Notes: generated from the sequence alone by a model not told the origin. Counted from the first letter of the stretch, positions 31,790 through 41,611 are shown. The stretch: DNA of 42,121 nucleotides from Bacteroidales bacterium (GCA_013314715.1 JABUFC010000029.1:1-42121); one strand, 5' to 3'. Program-made: numbers and translations.

Positions 31790-32549
31790 ATTTTTTATTT
31801 ACAGCAAAATTGTACTTTAGGTTTTCATATTTAACTAAATCGGCTTTTATACTACCCACCAACAAATCAAACTGAATACGTACGGGTAAAAAATTATTAT
31901 CATTCGATATCCATATCGTTACGTCGTCTTGTGTGTCAAATATACGACCGGGTTCAACAACAGGCGAGAACTTTAAGCAATTCACTTTACCAAAATCGGT
32001 TTTAATAGTTTCAATGCCTTTATATCTAATTTGTAAAGTAAACATACCATCATCAAAATAAGTATCAAGAGTAATGATATCTCCTTGTTTTAGATTTTTA
32101 AAGTTATGATTTCGGGCATAATAAAAAGCCGATAAAATATCCATTGTATTTTCGGGCACTGATACTTTACCTTTTCTTTTACTTATAACAGTATTATCTC
32201 TACGGTTAAATAAAACTTCATCATAGTACTTATAGGTATCTTCAGAGATATTACGAATAGCCTTTACAGGCAAATCGGTTTCTTTGTCAACAAATGTTTC
32301 GTACACATCTCTAACTTTAAATAATTTATCAGCAAGTCCAGTTGAATAACCCGAAGCAACAGCATGAAAATATTTTTTACCATTCATTTCGAAATCGGTT
32401 AATTTAAGCATGGCATAACCACCATCAATAAAACCATAATGAACTAAATATTTAAGTGTTTCGCCATCTTTAAAGGCGATATGTTTCTCTTGTGCCCAAA
32501 GACTAACTGAATAAACAAAAAACAACAGCCACAAATTAATATTCTTCAT
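31788..32549 (-). CDS. DUF3108 periplasmic protein
   Basis: A 253-residue exported protein from ATG 32549; the TTG two codons upstream is rejected. The signal peptide is at about 1-19 (MKNINLWLLFFVYSVSLWAQ). The mature part has the DUF3108 pattern: GETLKYLVHYGFIDGG near the start, a middle with YETFVDKETDLPVKAIR, NTMDILSAFYYAR, and an end with IWISNDNNFLPVRI and VGSIKADL. The family is beta-rich, envelope-located and of unknown function in Bacteroidota and Proteobacteria. It appears monocistronic. Confidence 0.85.
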   Translation of the reverse strand: MKNINLWLLFFVYSVSLWAQEKHIAFKDGETLKYLVHYGFIDGGYAMLKLTDFEMNGKKYFHAVASGYSTGLADKLFKVRDVYETFVDKETDLPVKAIRNISEDTYKYYDEVLFNRRDNTVISKRKGKVSVPENTMDILSAFYYARNHNFKNLKQGDIITLDTYFDDGMFTLQIRYKGIETIKTDFGKVNCLKFSPVVEPGRIFDTQDDVTIWISNDNNFLPVRIQFDLLVGSIKADLVKYENLKYNFAVNKK

Positions 32550-32637
32550 AAACAATTATTTTTTATTCGTTATTGCCTATATATTTATGGTCGATAATAT
32601 AAACGTTATTCATAGCTGTTTCAAATTTAATACCATT

Positions 32638-33336
32638 TTATATTAGTTTATTCTTTACAGAAGTTCCGGCCATAAATTCTTTTAAATAAAAAGGTTCAAA
32701 ATAGGCCACATCGACAAAATGTTGATTGTTGTATAAAGTATACGATAAAGAAGCCATCGCCGAAGCATAAGGTAATATATTCGAAACAAAATAATAATTA
32801 GGATATTTAGACTGTGCAAGTGTACGCCATTTTTCTAGTCCACTGCCAATAAAATAAATTTTTTGGTGTTTATACGACTCAAAAGAATTTTCGTTGAGTA
32901 TCAAAGATGTAACAGACATAATTGGTTTTAGAGAAGAATCGTATATCGCTGTATAAACTTCCATTCTACGAGCGTCAATCATAGGACAAATAAGTGCATC
33001 ATTATCAATACTCTGATTTTGAAGGAACTGCATTCCATATATCATTAAAGTATCAACTGCTAATAGAGGAATATGATTAGCATAACACAAGCCCTTTGCA
33101 AATGCAACTCCTATTCTTAAGCCCGTATATGAACCAGGACCTTGACTAACAGCAATTGCTTTTAATTGAGATGGCTTTATAGAAGTTTCTTTGAGAATTT
33201 GATCGGTTAATATTGCTAATTTTGTAGAATGACTATTTTTCTCACTACTTTCTTTGTATGCAATTATCTCCTTATTTTTAGATAGTGATACAGAACAAAT
33301 TTCGCCCGATGTTTCAATATTTAATATAAAGGTCAT
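32638..33336 (-). CDS. tsaB: tRNA threonylcarbamoyladenosine biosynthesis protein TsaB
   Basis: A 232-residue cytosolic ASKHA-fold protein. It partners TsaD and TsaE in making N6-threonylcarbamoyladenosine at position 37 of ANN-decoding tRNAs. Signature segments are LNIETSGEICSVSL (5-18), VSQGPGSYTGLRIGVAFAKGL (63-83, the most conserved TsaB motif), and ICPMIDARRMEVYTAIY. Its start codon overlaps the stop of the RND adaptor gene (ATGA), so an essential tRNA-modification gene is translationally coupled to an efflux operon. Confidence 0.95.
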   Translation of the reverse strand: MTFILNIETSGEICSVSLSKNKEIIAYKESSEKNSHSTKLAILTDQILKETSIKPSQLKAIAVSQGPGSYTGLRIGVAFAKGLCYANHIPLLAVDTLMIYGMQFLQNQSIDNDALICPMIDARRMEVYTAIYDSSLKPIMSVTSLILNENSFESYKHQKIYFIGSGLEKWRTLAQSKYPNYYFVSNILPYASAMASLSYTLYNNQHFVDVAYFEPFYLKEFMAGTSVKNKLI

Positions 33337-34670
33337 TTCTTTTTAAAATCAAATTTATTTTCAACAACTTTCACTTTGTCATTATGCTTTAACTTTTTAC
33401 TTAAAATATTAAAAGGACCGGTAACAATTTTATCTCCTTCTTTTAAGCCTTTAATAATGTGAATCCATTCATCATCCTGAATTCCAGTTTCGACAGGAAC
33501 TAATTCAACCGTACCTTCTGATTTTAAACGGAAAACACATTCTATTTGCTTTTTCTTTTCTGTATTAGGTTTATAATTAGAATCTATTTTGCTGATTATA
33601 GAATCTAAACGTGTTGTAACAGCTTGAACCGGAACTGCTAAAACATTTGATTGAATTTTAGTCCGAATATCAACTGTTGCAGACATTCCGGGTCTAAATG
33701 GATATTTGTTTTCGACAGTTAAAGCCTGATATGATTCTGGTAATATTCTAATTTTAACTTCATAATTGGCTACTTGATCGGTATTAACACTTGTAGTTAA
33801 AGACGAAGAACTATTAGATGAAGAATTTGCAATAGAGGTTACAATGCCTTTAAAAATCTTATTAGGATAAGCATCTACATCAATAAATGAAGTATCTCCC
33901 ATATGTAGTCGTACAATATCATTTTCGTTAACATTAACAACTACCTCCATAACATTAAGATCGGCAATCCGCAACATTTCAGTACCAGCCATCTGCATAG
34001 TACCAACAACACGTTCGCCAAGCTTAACATTTAGCTTTGACACGGTGCCATTAGTGGGAGCATAAATGTTAGTTTTTACTAAATTAGCATTGGCTTCGTT
34101 TAGTGAAGCTTCTGTACTTTTTACCGTAAACTCAGCTGCCATAACATTTTGGCGTGCTGCCTCAACGTCGGCTTTTCCCATTTTATATGCAGCAAAGGCA
34201 TTATCGTATTCTGCTTGAGAAATGGCACCTTGTTCAAATAATTTTTTATTACGCTGAAAAGTTAACTCTGTTTGAGCAAATTGAGCCTCCACTTGAGCTA
34301 AACGTGCTTTGGCATTCCCTAAATTTGCTTTAGCCGATTCGAGCGAAGCTTCCATTCGTTGTAGCGACGACAAATATACATCGGGTTTAATTTTTGCCAA
34401 TAATTGACCTTTTTTTACTTCGTCGCCCTCTTTTACATTGAGTTCTACTATTTCGCCCGAAACATCAGAGCTAATTTTTACTTCCATTTCGGGTTGAATT
34501 TTACCACTTGCTGTTATTAACTCTACAATAGTTTTACGCTCTACTTTACCAATGGTAACTTCTAATGAATCATTTCGATTTACTAATCCAATTTTTGGAC
34601 CCAATACGGCAAGCAAAATTAAAATTATAAAAATAATAGTTGTCCATCGCCATATTTTTTTTATCTTCAT
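33333..34670 (-). CDS. HlyD/MacA-like periplasmic adaptor of an efflux pump
   Basis: A 445-residue membrane-anchored periplasmic adaptor. N-terminal TM at about 8-26; first lipoyl half near 62-92 (SSDVSGEIVELNVKEGDEVKKGQ); long coiled-coil hairpin about 95-190, rich in Ala, Glu and Gln; second lipoyl half (TNIYAPTNGTVSKLNVKLGE); beta-barrel and membrane-proximal domains to the end. It bridges an inner-membrane transporter (MacB-like ABC or RND) and a TolC-like channel. The TolC-like gene lies 3 bp upstream; no inner-membrane transporter gene is in the neighbourhood, so it must be encoded elsewhere. It overlaps tsaB by 4 bp. Confidence 0.92.
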   Translation of the reverse strand: MKIKKIWRWTTIIFIILILLAVLGPKIGLVNRNDSLEVTIGKVERKTIVELITASGKIQPEMEVKISSDVSGEIVELNVKEGDEVKKGQLLAKIKPDVYLSSLQRMEASLESAKANLGNAKARLAQVEAQFAQTELTFQRNKKLFEQGAISQAEYDNAFAAYKMGKADVEAARQNVMAAEFTVKSTEASLNEANANLVKTNIYAPTNGTVSKLNVKLGERVVGTMQMAGTEMLRIADLNVMEVVVNVNENDIVRLHMGDTSFIDVDAYPNKIFKGIVTSIANSSSNSSSSLTTSVNTDQVANYEVKIRILPESYQALTVENKYPFRPGMSATVDIRTKIQSNVLAVPVQAVTTRLDSIISKIDSNYKPNTEKKKQIECVFRLKSEGTVELVPVETGIQDDEWIHIIKGLKEGDKIVTGPFNILSKKLKHNDKVKVVENKFDFKKK

Positions 34671-34673
34671 AAC

Positions 34674-36098
34674 CTAAAGTTTAAAAGGTTTTCCACTATA
34701 AAAATCAATAATTTTCAATTTAAAGATGTACTCATATTTCGATTTTATTACTTCTGATTGAGCACGAATTAAGTTTGTTTTTGCAAGATTATAATCGTAT
34801 GTGTTGGCTAACCCAACATTAAATTTTTGTTCGGTATATTTAAAAGTCTCTGTTGAAGCACGTTCAGCTTTTTTTGCTGCCATATATTTTTTATATGCAG
34901 CAACGGCATCATAATATACTTGACGAATGTCTTTTATCAGTTGCTTATCGGCCATCTCGTATTGATATTTGGCATTTAAAGCATTTATTTTGGCTGAGCT
35001 AATAGTATAATTGGCTTGCCAATTATTAAATATCGGAATCGTTAAATTTATAGTTAAAGATTTGCTTACATTGTCTTTTAGTTGTTGATTAAAATCGGTT
35101 GTTTTATAATTATATTTCATATTGTATGAATATACAGGGTACTGATTACCACTACCATCAATCGTATAGCCTGATACATATGGATTATCTAATGAAATGT
35201 CAGTAATACTTTTACGTTGCGATGAATAGCCCGTAGCATAAGAACCGCCCAAGCTTATTCGCGGACTTCGATAGCCACGAGCAGCAGCTAATCCTTTTTC
35301 GGCAGCTAGCATTTTGTACTCAAAGCTTTTAATATTAGGTAAATTGCGTTTAGCTTCTTCGTAAATTTGTTGAGGACTTATAACAGAAAATAATGTATCT
35401 GGCTCTGGTAATAGTGGTTTTTCGATATCGATAGAATCAGCGATCCCTAAGTCTAGCATTTGAACTAAATTTAATTTTGCTAAATCAAGTGCATTTTTTG
35501 CCGACACACATTGCATTTCGTCTGATGCCAACTGCGACTCCATTTCGAGGTAAGTACTTTGTGCTAATGAACCCGCATGAAATAGCTTTTTTGTCCTTTC
35601 GACCTGTATTTGCGATAATTCCTTTTGTTTTATTGCTACTTGATACAATTCATCTGATAATAAAATTTGCAAATACAAGGAAGCAACATTTAAAACTATA
35701 TCGTTTCTAACTTTTTCATAATCCATTAAACTAGCCTGAAGATTAAAATAACTCTGTTTTAAATTATTAACATTTTGAAAACCACTAAATAAATTCCAAT
35801 TGGCTGAGATGGAAAAATTATTAGATTGCACATTGCTTTCAGCAAATTCATTAGTAAGTGGATCTATTGAATGTCCAACCGTATAACCCTGATTGGCATT
35901 AGCATTTAATGTTGGAAAAAACATGGTTTTATTTTTTAAATACCCGGCCTCGTTCGATTTTTTAGAAAGCTCTTGCATTTTTATTTGCAAGTTATTTTCT
36001 ATTGCATATAAAATACATCGCTCCAATGTCCATTTTTCCTGAGCATAAAAAAATTTAAAGCTAAGAATAAATAAGAACAGCAAAATAATTTGCTTCAT
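34674..36098 (-). CDS. TolC-family outer-membrane efflux protein
   Basis: A 474-residue outer-membrane channel. The signal peptide is at about 1-19 (ends FFYAQ); the mature chain starts EKWTLERCILYAIENN, the classic OEP opening. Two OEP repeats follow with long amphipathic helices (coiled-coil alpha-barrel) and beta-strand sections (FSISANWNLFSGFQN; LTINLTIPIFNNW). The end, YNLAKTNLIRAQSEVIKSK, is also typical. It is first in the operon with the adaptor (3-bp gap) and tsaB. Confidence 0.94.
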   Translation of the reverse strand: MKQIILLFLFILSFKFFYAQEKWTLERCILYAIENNLQIKMQELSKKSNEAGYLKNKTMFFPTLNANANQGYTVGHSIDPLTNEFAESNVQSNNFSISANWNLFSGFQNVNNLKQSYFNLQASLMDYEKVRNDIVLNVASLYLQILLSDELYQVAIKQKELSQIQVERTKKLFHAGSLAQSTYLEMESQLASDEMQCVSAKNALDLAKLNLVQMLDLGIADSIDIEKPLLPEPDTLFSVISPQQIYEEAKRNLPNIKSFEYKMLAAEKGLAAARGYRSPRISLGGSYATGYSSQRKSITDISLDNPYVSGYTIDGSGNQYPVYSYNMKYNYKTTDFNQQLKDNVSKSLTINLTIPIFNNWQANYTISSAKINALNAKYQYEMADKQLIKDIRQVYYDAVAAYKKYMAAKKAERASTETFKYTEQKFNVGLANTYDYNLAKTNLIRAQSEVIKSKYEYIFKLKIIDFYSGKPFKL

Positions 36099-36221
36099 AT
36101 ATTCAAAATTTTGTGCATAAAGGTAACGAATAAATGAACAATGTGTATTAATTTAAAAAAAATACACTTGAATTTACTTAGAATCCATTACGAAAATATA
36201 AAGATTCGAAAGAGAAGTATT

Positions 36222-38774
36222 TTATTTTCTATCAAGTGGTAATGAATAACGACGTATTCCGTCGAATTGGCAAAAAGCATTAGCTACGGCAGCTGCGGTT
36301 GGTACTAAACCTATTTCGCCCAATCCTTTGGCTCCATAGGGACCCACAGGATCGGTTACCTCAACGCCAATTACTTTTATTTCGGGTGTTTCGTGTGCTC
36401 TTAACACACCACAATCACGTAGTTTATAGCTTAATGGATAGCCGTCTTTCATTGGAAAATCTTCGGTCAAGGCATAACCTAAACCCATATGCACAGCGCC
36501 TTCTATCTGTCCTTCGAACAACACAGGGTTAATTATTTTACCCGCATCGTGGGCTGCCACTACTTTGCTAATTTTTCCTTGTTCGTCGAGCAAAACAATC
36601 TGTGCTGCATAGCCATAAGAATAATGTGTTGCAGGATTCTCAACCGGGGTGCCGGGTTTAACCGTCCATGTACATTCCCAACGAGCCTGATAACGATGTC
36701 CAACGATGTTGTTTAACGATTTTCCATTTAAATCGGCTCGAATGGTTTTGGCAACTTCGCGAATAGCATTACCCAAAAGCACCGTTGCTCTCGACGAAGT
36801 AGTCATACCGGTTTTAATATTAGCAGCCGTATCTACTCTTACTTCAACGATAGAAGAATCGATTCCTGTTTCCTCACAAAGTATTTGAGCTGCTACCGTA
36901 TGTATGCCTTGTCCCATTTCGGTCCAACCATGATGTAATACAACTTTTTCGGGCGATACAATTTCTACTATAACATCGGAATAATCAACCATACCATTGC
37001 CAATACCACTATTCTTTATAGCAGTTGCAATACCACAATATTTTGCTTCTTGGTAAAAAGGTTTTATGGCTTCGAGGCAAGCACGAATACCTACTCCTCT
37101 AACTTTATCTCCAGTTGCTGTTGACAAACCATCTATGAGTGCATTATCGTAACGAAACTGCCAACGATCGAATCCACCCTGCTTGCAAAGCTCATCTACA
37201 CAAGCCTCTAAGGCAAAAGCCACTTGATTCGCACCAAATCCCCTCATTGCTCCACATGGAACATTGTTGGTATAAACTGTTTTAGATTCTAAATCAATTA
37301 CCGGCACATAATAACCACCGGTTGCATGACCGGCAATACGTTCCATTACCTTATTCCCAACAGAAGCATAAGCACCCGTATCGCCCACAGCTCTGAGCTT
37401 CATGGCGGTTAACTTGCCTTTTTCGTCGCAAGCCAGGGTCATATCCATCCAAACCGGATGGCGTTTGGGGTGCATGCGCATGCTTTCTTCGCGAGTTAAG
37501 GTAAGTTTAACCGGTTTTTGCAATTTATACGCAAAAAGCGAAACATGCCCCTGAACCGTGATGTCTTCTTTGCCACCAAAGCCACCTCCATTCGGCACTA
37601 AAACAACTCGCACTTTTTCTTCGGGCAAATTTAATAGTTGAGCTACCTGCCGACGGTCTTCGTAAACTCCTTGTCCTGATGAATACAATAAAATACCATC
37701 TTCTTGTGGCAATGCCAAAGCCGATTCTGTTTCGAGAAAAGCATGCTCAATACGTTGTGTCTGAAAAATACCATGAAATTTATACGGAGACTTAGCTATA
37801 ACCTCATCAGCATTTCCTTGTTTTAAAATACAATTATCTAATAAATTCGATTTTCCTTCGTGCACTTGTGGAGCATTTTCTTTCAATGCTTCGTGAACAT
37901 CGGTTACAGGTGTCAAAACATCGTAGGTTACCTTTATTTTACTTGCTGCTTGCTGAGCATGTTCTCTGGTATCAGCCACTACTCCTGCTAATACATCGCC
38001 AATATAATGCGTAGTTTCACCTTCGTCTATCATCAATGGCCAGTCGTTAAAAATAAGCCCTGTGATTTTATTTCCTGGAATATCTTTAGCCGTAAAAACT
38101 TTAATAACGCCCTCGGATTTTTCTGCTTGCGAAACATCGATTTTCAAAACTTTGGCTCTAGGATAATCGGAAAATCGCAATGCTCCATATAGCATTCCCT
38201 CTATATACATATCGTTAACAAAAGGACGCTTGCCAATAGCCGTTTCGTAAGCTTCGTATTTGGGCAAGAATTTTCCAACACCCTTTTGTTTAAAATTCAA
38301 ATGAGGTTCTTCGCCTTTTTGTATAAGTTCTGCCGAATAACTGATGGCTTGTTCTATTTTTTTATATCCGGTACAGCGACAAAGATGCCATTTCAATGCC
38401 TGACGAATTTCGTCAATGGTAGGATTAGGGTTTTCTTGCAACAACAATTTAGTACGCATTATAAAACCGGGCGTACAAAAACCACACTGAACGGCACCTT
38501 TCTCAACAAAGGCTTTTGCAATCAGGTCGCGAACATTTTCGGGTATTCCTTCGAGCGTATAAACATGGGCTCCCTCTAAACTTGCTATTTTGGTTACACA
38601 ACTTAATTTTGCCTTTCCGTCAATCTCGACCAAACAAGCCCCACAAGCCGATTGACCGTTACAGCCGTCTTTAACAGATGTAATATGTTGGTCGTTTCGC
38701 AAATAATTCAATAACGTTTTATTGGCATCATCAGTAAATTCAATAAGTTTATCGTTTAAATAAAAGCGTATCAT
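36222..38774 (-). CDS. Molybdenum hydroxylase, Se-dependent xanthine-dehydrogenase type
   Basis: An 850-residue molybdoenzyme with fused electron-transfer domains. N-terminal plant-type [2Fe-2S] cluster: CNGQSACGACLVEIDGKAKLSC... (starting Cys38). Second [2Fe-2S]: CGFCTPGF ... CRCTGYKK (about 97-137). The molybdopterin domains from about 180 show GGGFGGKED, RGFGANQ, EMGQGIHT and the active-site Glu E820 (GLGEIG). The fused Fe-S/Mo architecture, length and absence of an internal FAD domain match the family of selenium-dependent purine hydroxylases. The FAD subunit and selenium-related genes are not visible here. The adjacent PLP enzyme gene lies 6 bp upstream. Confidence 0.88.
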   Translation of the reverse strand: MIRFYLNDKLIEFTDDANKTLLNYLRNDQHITSVKDGCNGQSACGACLVEIDGKAKLSCVTKIASLEGAHVYTLEGIPENVRDLIAKAFVEKGAVQCGFCTPGFIMRTKLLLQENPNPTIDEIRQALKWHLCRCTGYKKIEQAISYSAELIQKGEEPHLNFKQKGVGKFLPKYEAYETAIGKRPFVNDMYIEGMLYGALRFSDYPRAKVLKIDVSQAEKSEGVIKVFTAKDIPGNKITGLIFNDWPLMIDEGETTHYIGDVLAGVVADTREHAQQAASKIKVTYDVLTPVTDVHEALKENAPQVHEGKSNLLDNCILKQGNADEVIAKSPYKFHGIFQTQRIEHAFLETESALALPQEDGILLYSSGQGVYEDRRQVAQLLNLPEEKVRVVLVPNGGGFGGKEDITVQGHVSLFAYKLQKPVKLTLTREESMRMHPKRHPVWMDMTLACDEKGKLTAMKLRAVGDTGAYASVGNKVMERIAGHATGGYYVPVIDLESKTVYTNNVPCGAMRGFGANQVAFALEACVDELCKQGGFDRWQFRYDNALIDGLSTATGDKVRGVGIRACLEAIKPFYQEAKYCGIATAIKNSGIGNGMVDYSDVIVEIVSPEKVVLHHGWTEMGQGIHTVAAQILCEETGIDSSIVEVRVDTAANIKTGMTTSSRATVLLGNAIREVAKTIRADLNGKSLNNIVGHRYQARWECTWTVKPGTPVENPATHYSYGYAAQIVLLDEQGKISKVVAAHDAGKIINPVLFEGQIEGAVHMGLGYALTEDFPMKDGYPLSYKLRDCGVLRAHETPEIKVIGVEVTDPVGPYGAKGLGEIGLVPTAAAVANAFCQFDGIRRYSLPLDRK

Positions 38775-38780
38775 AACCGT

Positions 38781-40007
38781 TTATTTTAGTTGTAAAAAAT
38801 GTTCAACAGCAGTCATTGTTGCTTCGACAGGCGAAGGCATTTGCAAAAGAGACTGTACAGCATTCAAATCTTTTAATCCCGAACCTGTAAGCAAGACCAA
38901 GACTTTTTCGCCCTTTTTTATCATTCCTTGGTTTTGCAGCCTTAAAAAACCTGCATAGGCTGTGCTTGCAGCAGGTTCAGAAAATATTCCAAACAACGAA
39001 CTAAGTGCTTTAGATGCTTGTAATATTTCTTCATCGCTAACCTTTATTGCTAAACCGTTATACGTTTTAATAAACTTTCTAGCCATATAGAAATTACGTG
39101 GAATATCAACCGATATAGAATCGGCAATAGTTTTACTCGGTTTTGATAAAAAGGACTCTGAATTTAAATTATCAACTAAATTACTACTCCCTTCTGCTTG
39201 TACTGCAATAATTTGAGGCATTTGTGAAATAACCCCTAAAATAAGTAAATCTTCGAAGCCTTTATATACGCCCGAAATAATAACTCCATCTCCCACCGGA
39301 ACCAATATTTTATCGGGAATTTCGCCATTCATCTGTTGAACTACTTCGAACGAAACCGTCTTTTTCCCTTCAATTGTTAATGGATTAAAGGCTGTATTTC
39401 GGTTGTAAAAGCCATATTTTTCGGTAACTGCGATACTTAAATCGAAAGCCTGATCGTAATTTCCTGCAACAGGTACAATTTGTGCACCATACATGATTAT
39501 TTGTGTCAACTTAGCTTTGGGAGCCGCTGCCGGAACAAATATAATTGCTTTTTGCTTTTGAGCAGCGCAAATTCCTGCTAAAGACGAACCAGCATTTCCG
39601 GTGGAAGCAGCTACAATGGTTTGAATGTTGTTTTCTTTAGCATAAGCTGACACTATTGCCGATGCTCTATCTTTAAACGAAAAAGTTGGATTGAGGCTAT
39701 CGTCTTTAATCATCAATTCACATTCAGCCAAGCGATGACGATATAAAGGTGTTTTCCCTACCCGTAAAACAGGCAAGCTTTTGTTCGATTGTATAGGAAG
39801 TAATGACAAGAAATCTTCTTCAATCAGCGAATTTAAAAGTTGGTCTCCCTTTTTTTTAATCGTATTATAATCATATAAAACTTTTAACACACCCAAGGGA
39901 GGTAAATCAGGCTTATTTTTAGGAGAACAATAAGGGCATAAATATTCAGTTTTTTCGGACTCAAATGTAAATCCACAATCGTTGCATTGATAAGTTAAAC
40001 GAAGCAT
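38781..40007 (-). CDS. Threonine-synthase-like PLP-dependent enzyme with zinc ribbon
   Basis: About 408 residues from ATG 40007; a TTG 15 bp earlier is the only longer start. An N-terminal zinc ribbon has C8, C11, C24 and C27 (CNDCG; CPYC). The PLP Lys is K112 in NPTFSFKDRAS, and the phosphate-binding loop STGNAGSSLAG follows. The fold type II pattern resembles threonine synthase, but no thr genes are near. In purine-degradation gene clusters a similar enzyme sits beside the Se-dependent-type hydroxylase, so a role in amino-acid or 2,3-diaminopropionate breakdown is possible. The hydroxylase starts 6 bp downstream. Confidence 0.82.
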   Translation of the reverse strand: MLRLTYQCNDCGFTFESEKTEYLCPYCSPKNKPDLPPLGVLKVLYDYNTIKKKGDQLLNSLIEEDFLSLLPIQSNKSLPVLRVGKTPLYRHRLAECELMIKDDSLNPTFSFKDRASAIVSAYAKENNIQTIVAASTGNAGSSLAGICAAQKQKAIIFVPAAAPKAKLTQIIMYGAQIVPVAGNYDQAFDLSIAVTEKYGFYNRNTAFNPLTIEGKKTVSFEVVQQMNGEIPDKILVPVGDGVIISGVYKGFEDLLILGVISQMPQIIAVQAEGSSNLVDNLNSESFLSKPSKTIADSISVDIPRNFYMARKFIKTYNGLAIKVSDEEILQASKALSSLFGIFSEPAASTAYAGFLRLQNQGMIKKGEKVLVLLTGSGLKDLNAVQSLLQMPSPVEATMTAVEHFLQLK

Positions 40008-40045
40008 ACCTTTTTTTAACAAAGGTAATACTTTTTACAAAACGT

Positions 40046-40855
40046 TTAACCTTGTTTTATCACTCCGGTTGTAAAATCGAGTTCAGAACCAAACAAACTA
40101 TGAGGAATTAAATAAATAGCAAAGGTTATTAGCGATGCAAACAAAAACCAGCGTAAATTTTTATTTCTTCTATACATAAAAAAAGCAATAACCCACGCTA
40201 AAACACTTAATAAAACCTTATTATCGGTTAAATCGTAGCCAAATGGGAAGCCTGTCCAAAAAGCACCAAAAGCATATTTTTGAACCAATGGTCCAAAAAC
40301 AAATCCACCAATAATTAAAAAAATAAGGGTAATTTTTGCCCAAAACATGGTATTGGCTTTTTTGGACAAAGATAAAATGCCCGTATAGTTTGAGAACAAC
40401 ATTGCACTAAAAATAAATAAAATATGTAAAATAAGAATCCACGCGGGCACCTCACCTTTAAAACGAATAACAATATCTTTATCCGATAAAACAAGCCACT
40501 GATTGTCATTTTGCAAATGCTTATAGTGAATATTATAAACATATTTACCGGCAGCCGGCAAGGAAGGTAACGTCCCAACCCATTGTTGGTGTTCAAATTT
40601 CATAGGTTGATAGGTAAGACTATCGTTCGTTTTATATTTTTTGAACACTAAATAGGCTTGATAGCCTTCTATAATAGGAGCTGTAATTTCGACATCACGA
40701 ACTGTTTCGGCCGATCGAGTAAGTTTATATTTTACTTTTTGACCCGCAATTTCTTTTGTCCCTTTTAATGGATAAGTAGGTCTCGTCATTCGTTGAAAAA
40801 CAGCTGCAGCCACCGTAATGATGGCTGCCAATATCCAAATCTTATATGGTTTCAT
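40046..40855 (-). CDS. Membrane protein of unknown function
   Basis: A 269-residue protein. One N-terminal TM (about 7-21) precedes an extracytoplasmic domain (about 22-138; VKYKLTRSAETVRDVEITAP, LPSLPAAGKYVYNIHY) with beta-sandwich character. Four further helices follow near 139-158, 168-190, 214-232 and 236-252. I recognise it only as a type of conserved Bacteroidota protein without a named role; the soluble part has an FixH-like look, which I would not press. It lies 38 bp upstream of the PLP gene and may be in the same transcript. Confidence 0.7.
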   Translation of the reverse strand: MKPYKIWILAAIITVAAAVFQRMTRPTYPLKGTKEIAGQKVKYKLTRSAETVRDVEITAPIIEGYQAYLVFKKYKTNDSLTYQPMKFEHQQWVGTLPSLPAAGKYVYNIHYKHLQNDNQWLVLSDKDIVIRFKGEVPAWILILHILFIFSAMLFSNYTGILSLSKKANTMFWAKITLIFLIIGGFVFGPLVQKYAFGAFWTGFPFGYDLTDNKVLLSVLAWVIAFFMYRRNKNLRWFLFASLITFAIYLIPHSLFGSELDFTTGVIKQG

Positions 40856-40924
40856 CTGTAATTTTTTTTTTTAATAAATATCAGAATTTGTCTCGTCAAA
40901 ATAACAAGATGACTATTTCATAAC

Positions 40925-41611
40925 TTAATCTCTTCTCCCTAAAAAAATGGCGATATAGTAAAGCAAAGTAGCCAACGATGCCAATGCTGCAACTACATAC
41001 GTGTAAGCAGCCCATTTCAAAGCGTCTTTTGCTTTGGGATATGTTTGCGAAGTGGTTATGCCACTATCGGTTAACCAAGCCAATGCACGCTGACTAGCAT
41101 TTATCTCAACCGGAAGCGTTATAAAACTAAATAATGTAGTTGTAGCAAATAAAACAATACCTATCAACAATAAATATGGAAACGATTCTAATAATATTAT
41201 ACCTATTAATAAAACCCATTGAACCCATTGTGAAGCAAAGCTTACAACAGGAACTAAGGCCGATCGCATTTCGAGAAAAGCATAAGCACGAGCATGCTGA
41301 ACGGCATGTCCACATTCATGAGCAGCTACAGCTGCCGCCGCAACATTACGTCCATTGTAAACATCGGGACTTAGGTTTACCGTTTTCGTTGCAGGATTGT
41401 AATGATCTGTAAGCTGTCCGGGTACTGAAACAACTTTAACATCGGAAATACCATTGTCGCGTAACATTTTTTCGGCGACTTCTTTACCACTTAAACCATA
41501 ATTTACCGGAATGGTTGAATATTCGCGGAAACGGCTTTTAAGTTGAGCTCCTATGAGCCAACTAATGAGCATAAATACTCCAAATATAATCCAAATAGGT
41601 CCTATCATCAT
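40925..41611 (-). CDS. Neutral zinc metallopeptidase, YugP-like
   Basis: A 228-residue inner-membrane protease. N-terminal helix (about 2-20), then a substrate-facing region with GLSGKEVAEKMLRDNG and HYNPATKTVNLSPDVY. The zinc motif is AAHECGHAVQ (H98, E99, H102), and three further hydrophobic segments lie between ~115 and 220. The pattern is that of the Zn_peptidase_2 (YugP) family, widely conserved with poorly known substrates. The two Met codons at the start (41611, 41608) are both possible. A TATCTTTG -7-like element precedes it. Confidence 0.93.
   Translation of the reverse strand: MMIGPIWIIFGVFMLISWLIGAQLKSRFREYSTIPVNYGLSGKEVAEKMLRDNGISDVKVVSVPGQLTDHYNPATKTVNLSPDVYNGRNVAAAAVAAHECGHAVQHARAYAFLEMRSALVPVVSFASQWVQWVLLIGIILLESFPYLLLIGIVLFATTTLFSFITLPVEINASQRALAWLTDSGITTSQTYPKAKDALKWAAYTYVVAALASLATLLYYIAIFLGRRD

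Noticed and set aside
31588-31875. 95-residue plus-strand ORF starting in the end of the DsrE gene
   Set aside because: It reads through the palindromic repeat, the terminator and the antisense of the DUF3108 gene; its composition is that of translated noncoding repeat DNA.
36143-36167. Hairpin GTGTATT ... AATACAC downstream of the molybdenum hydroxylase gene
   Set aside because: Short, AT-rich stem with a long loop and no T run on the minus strand, so it is not a credible terminator.
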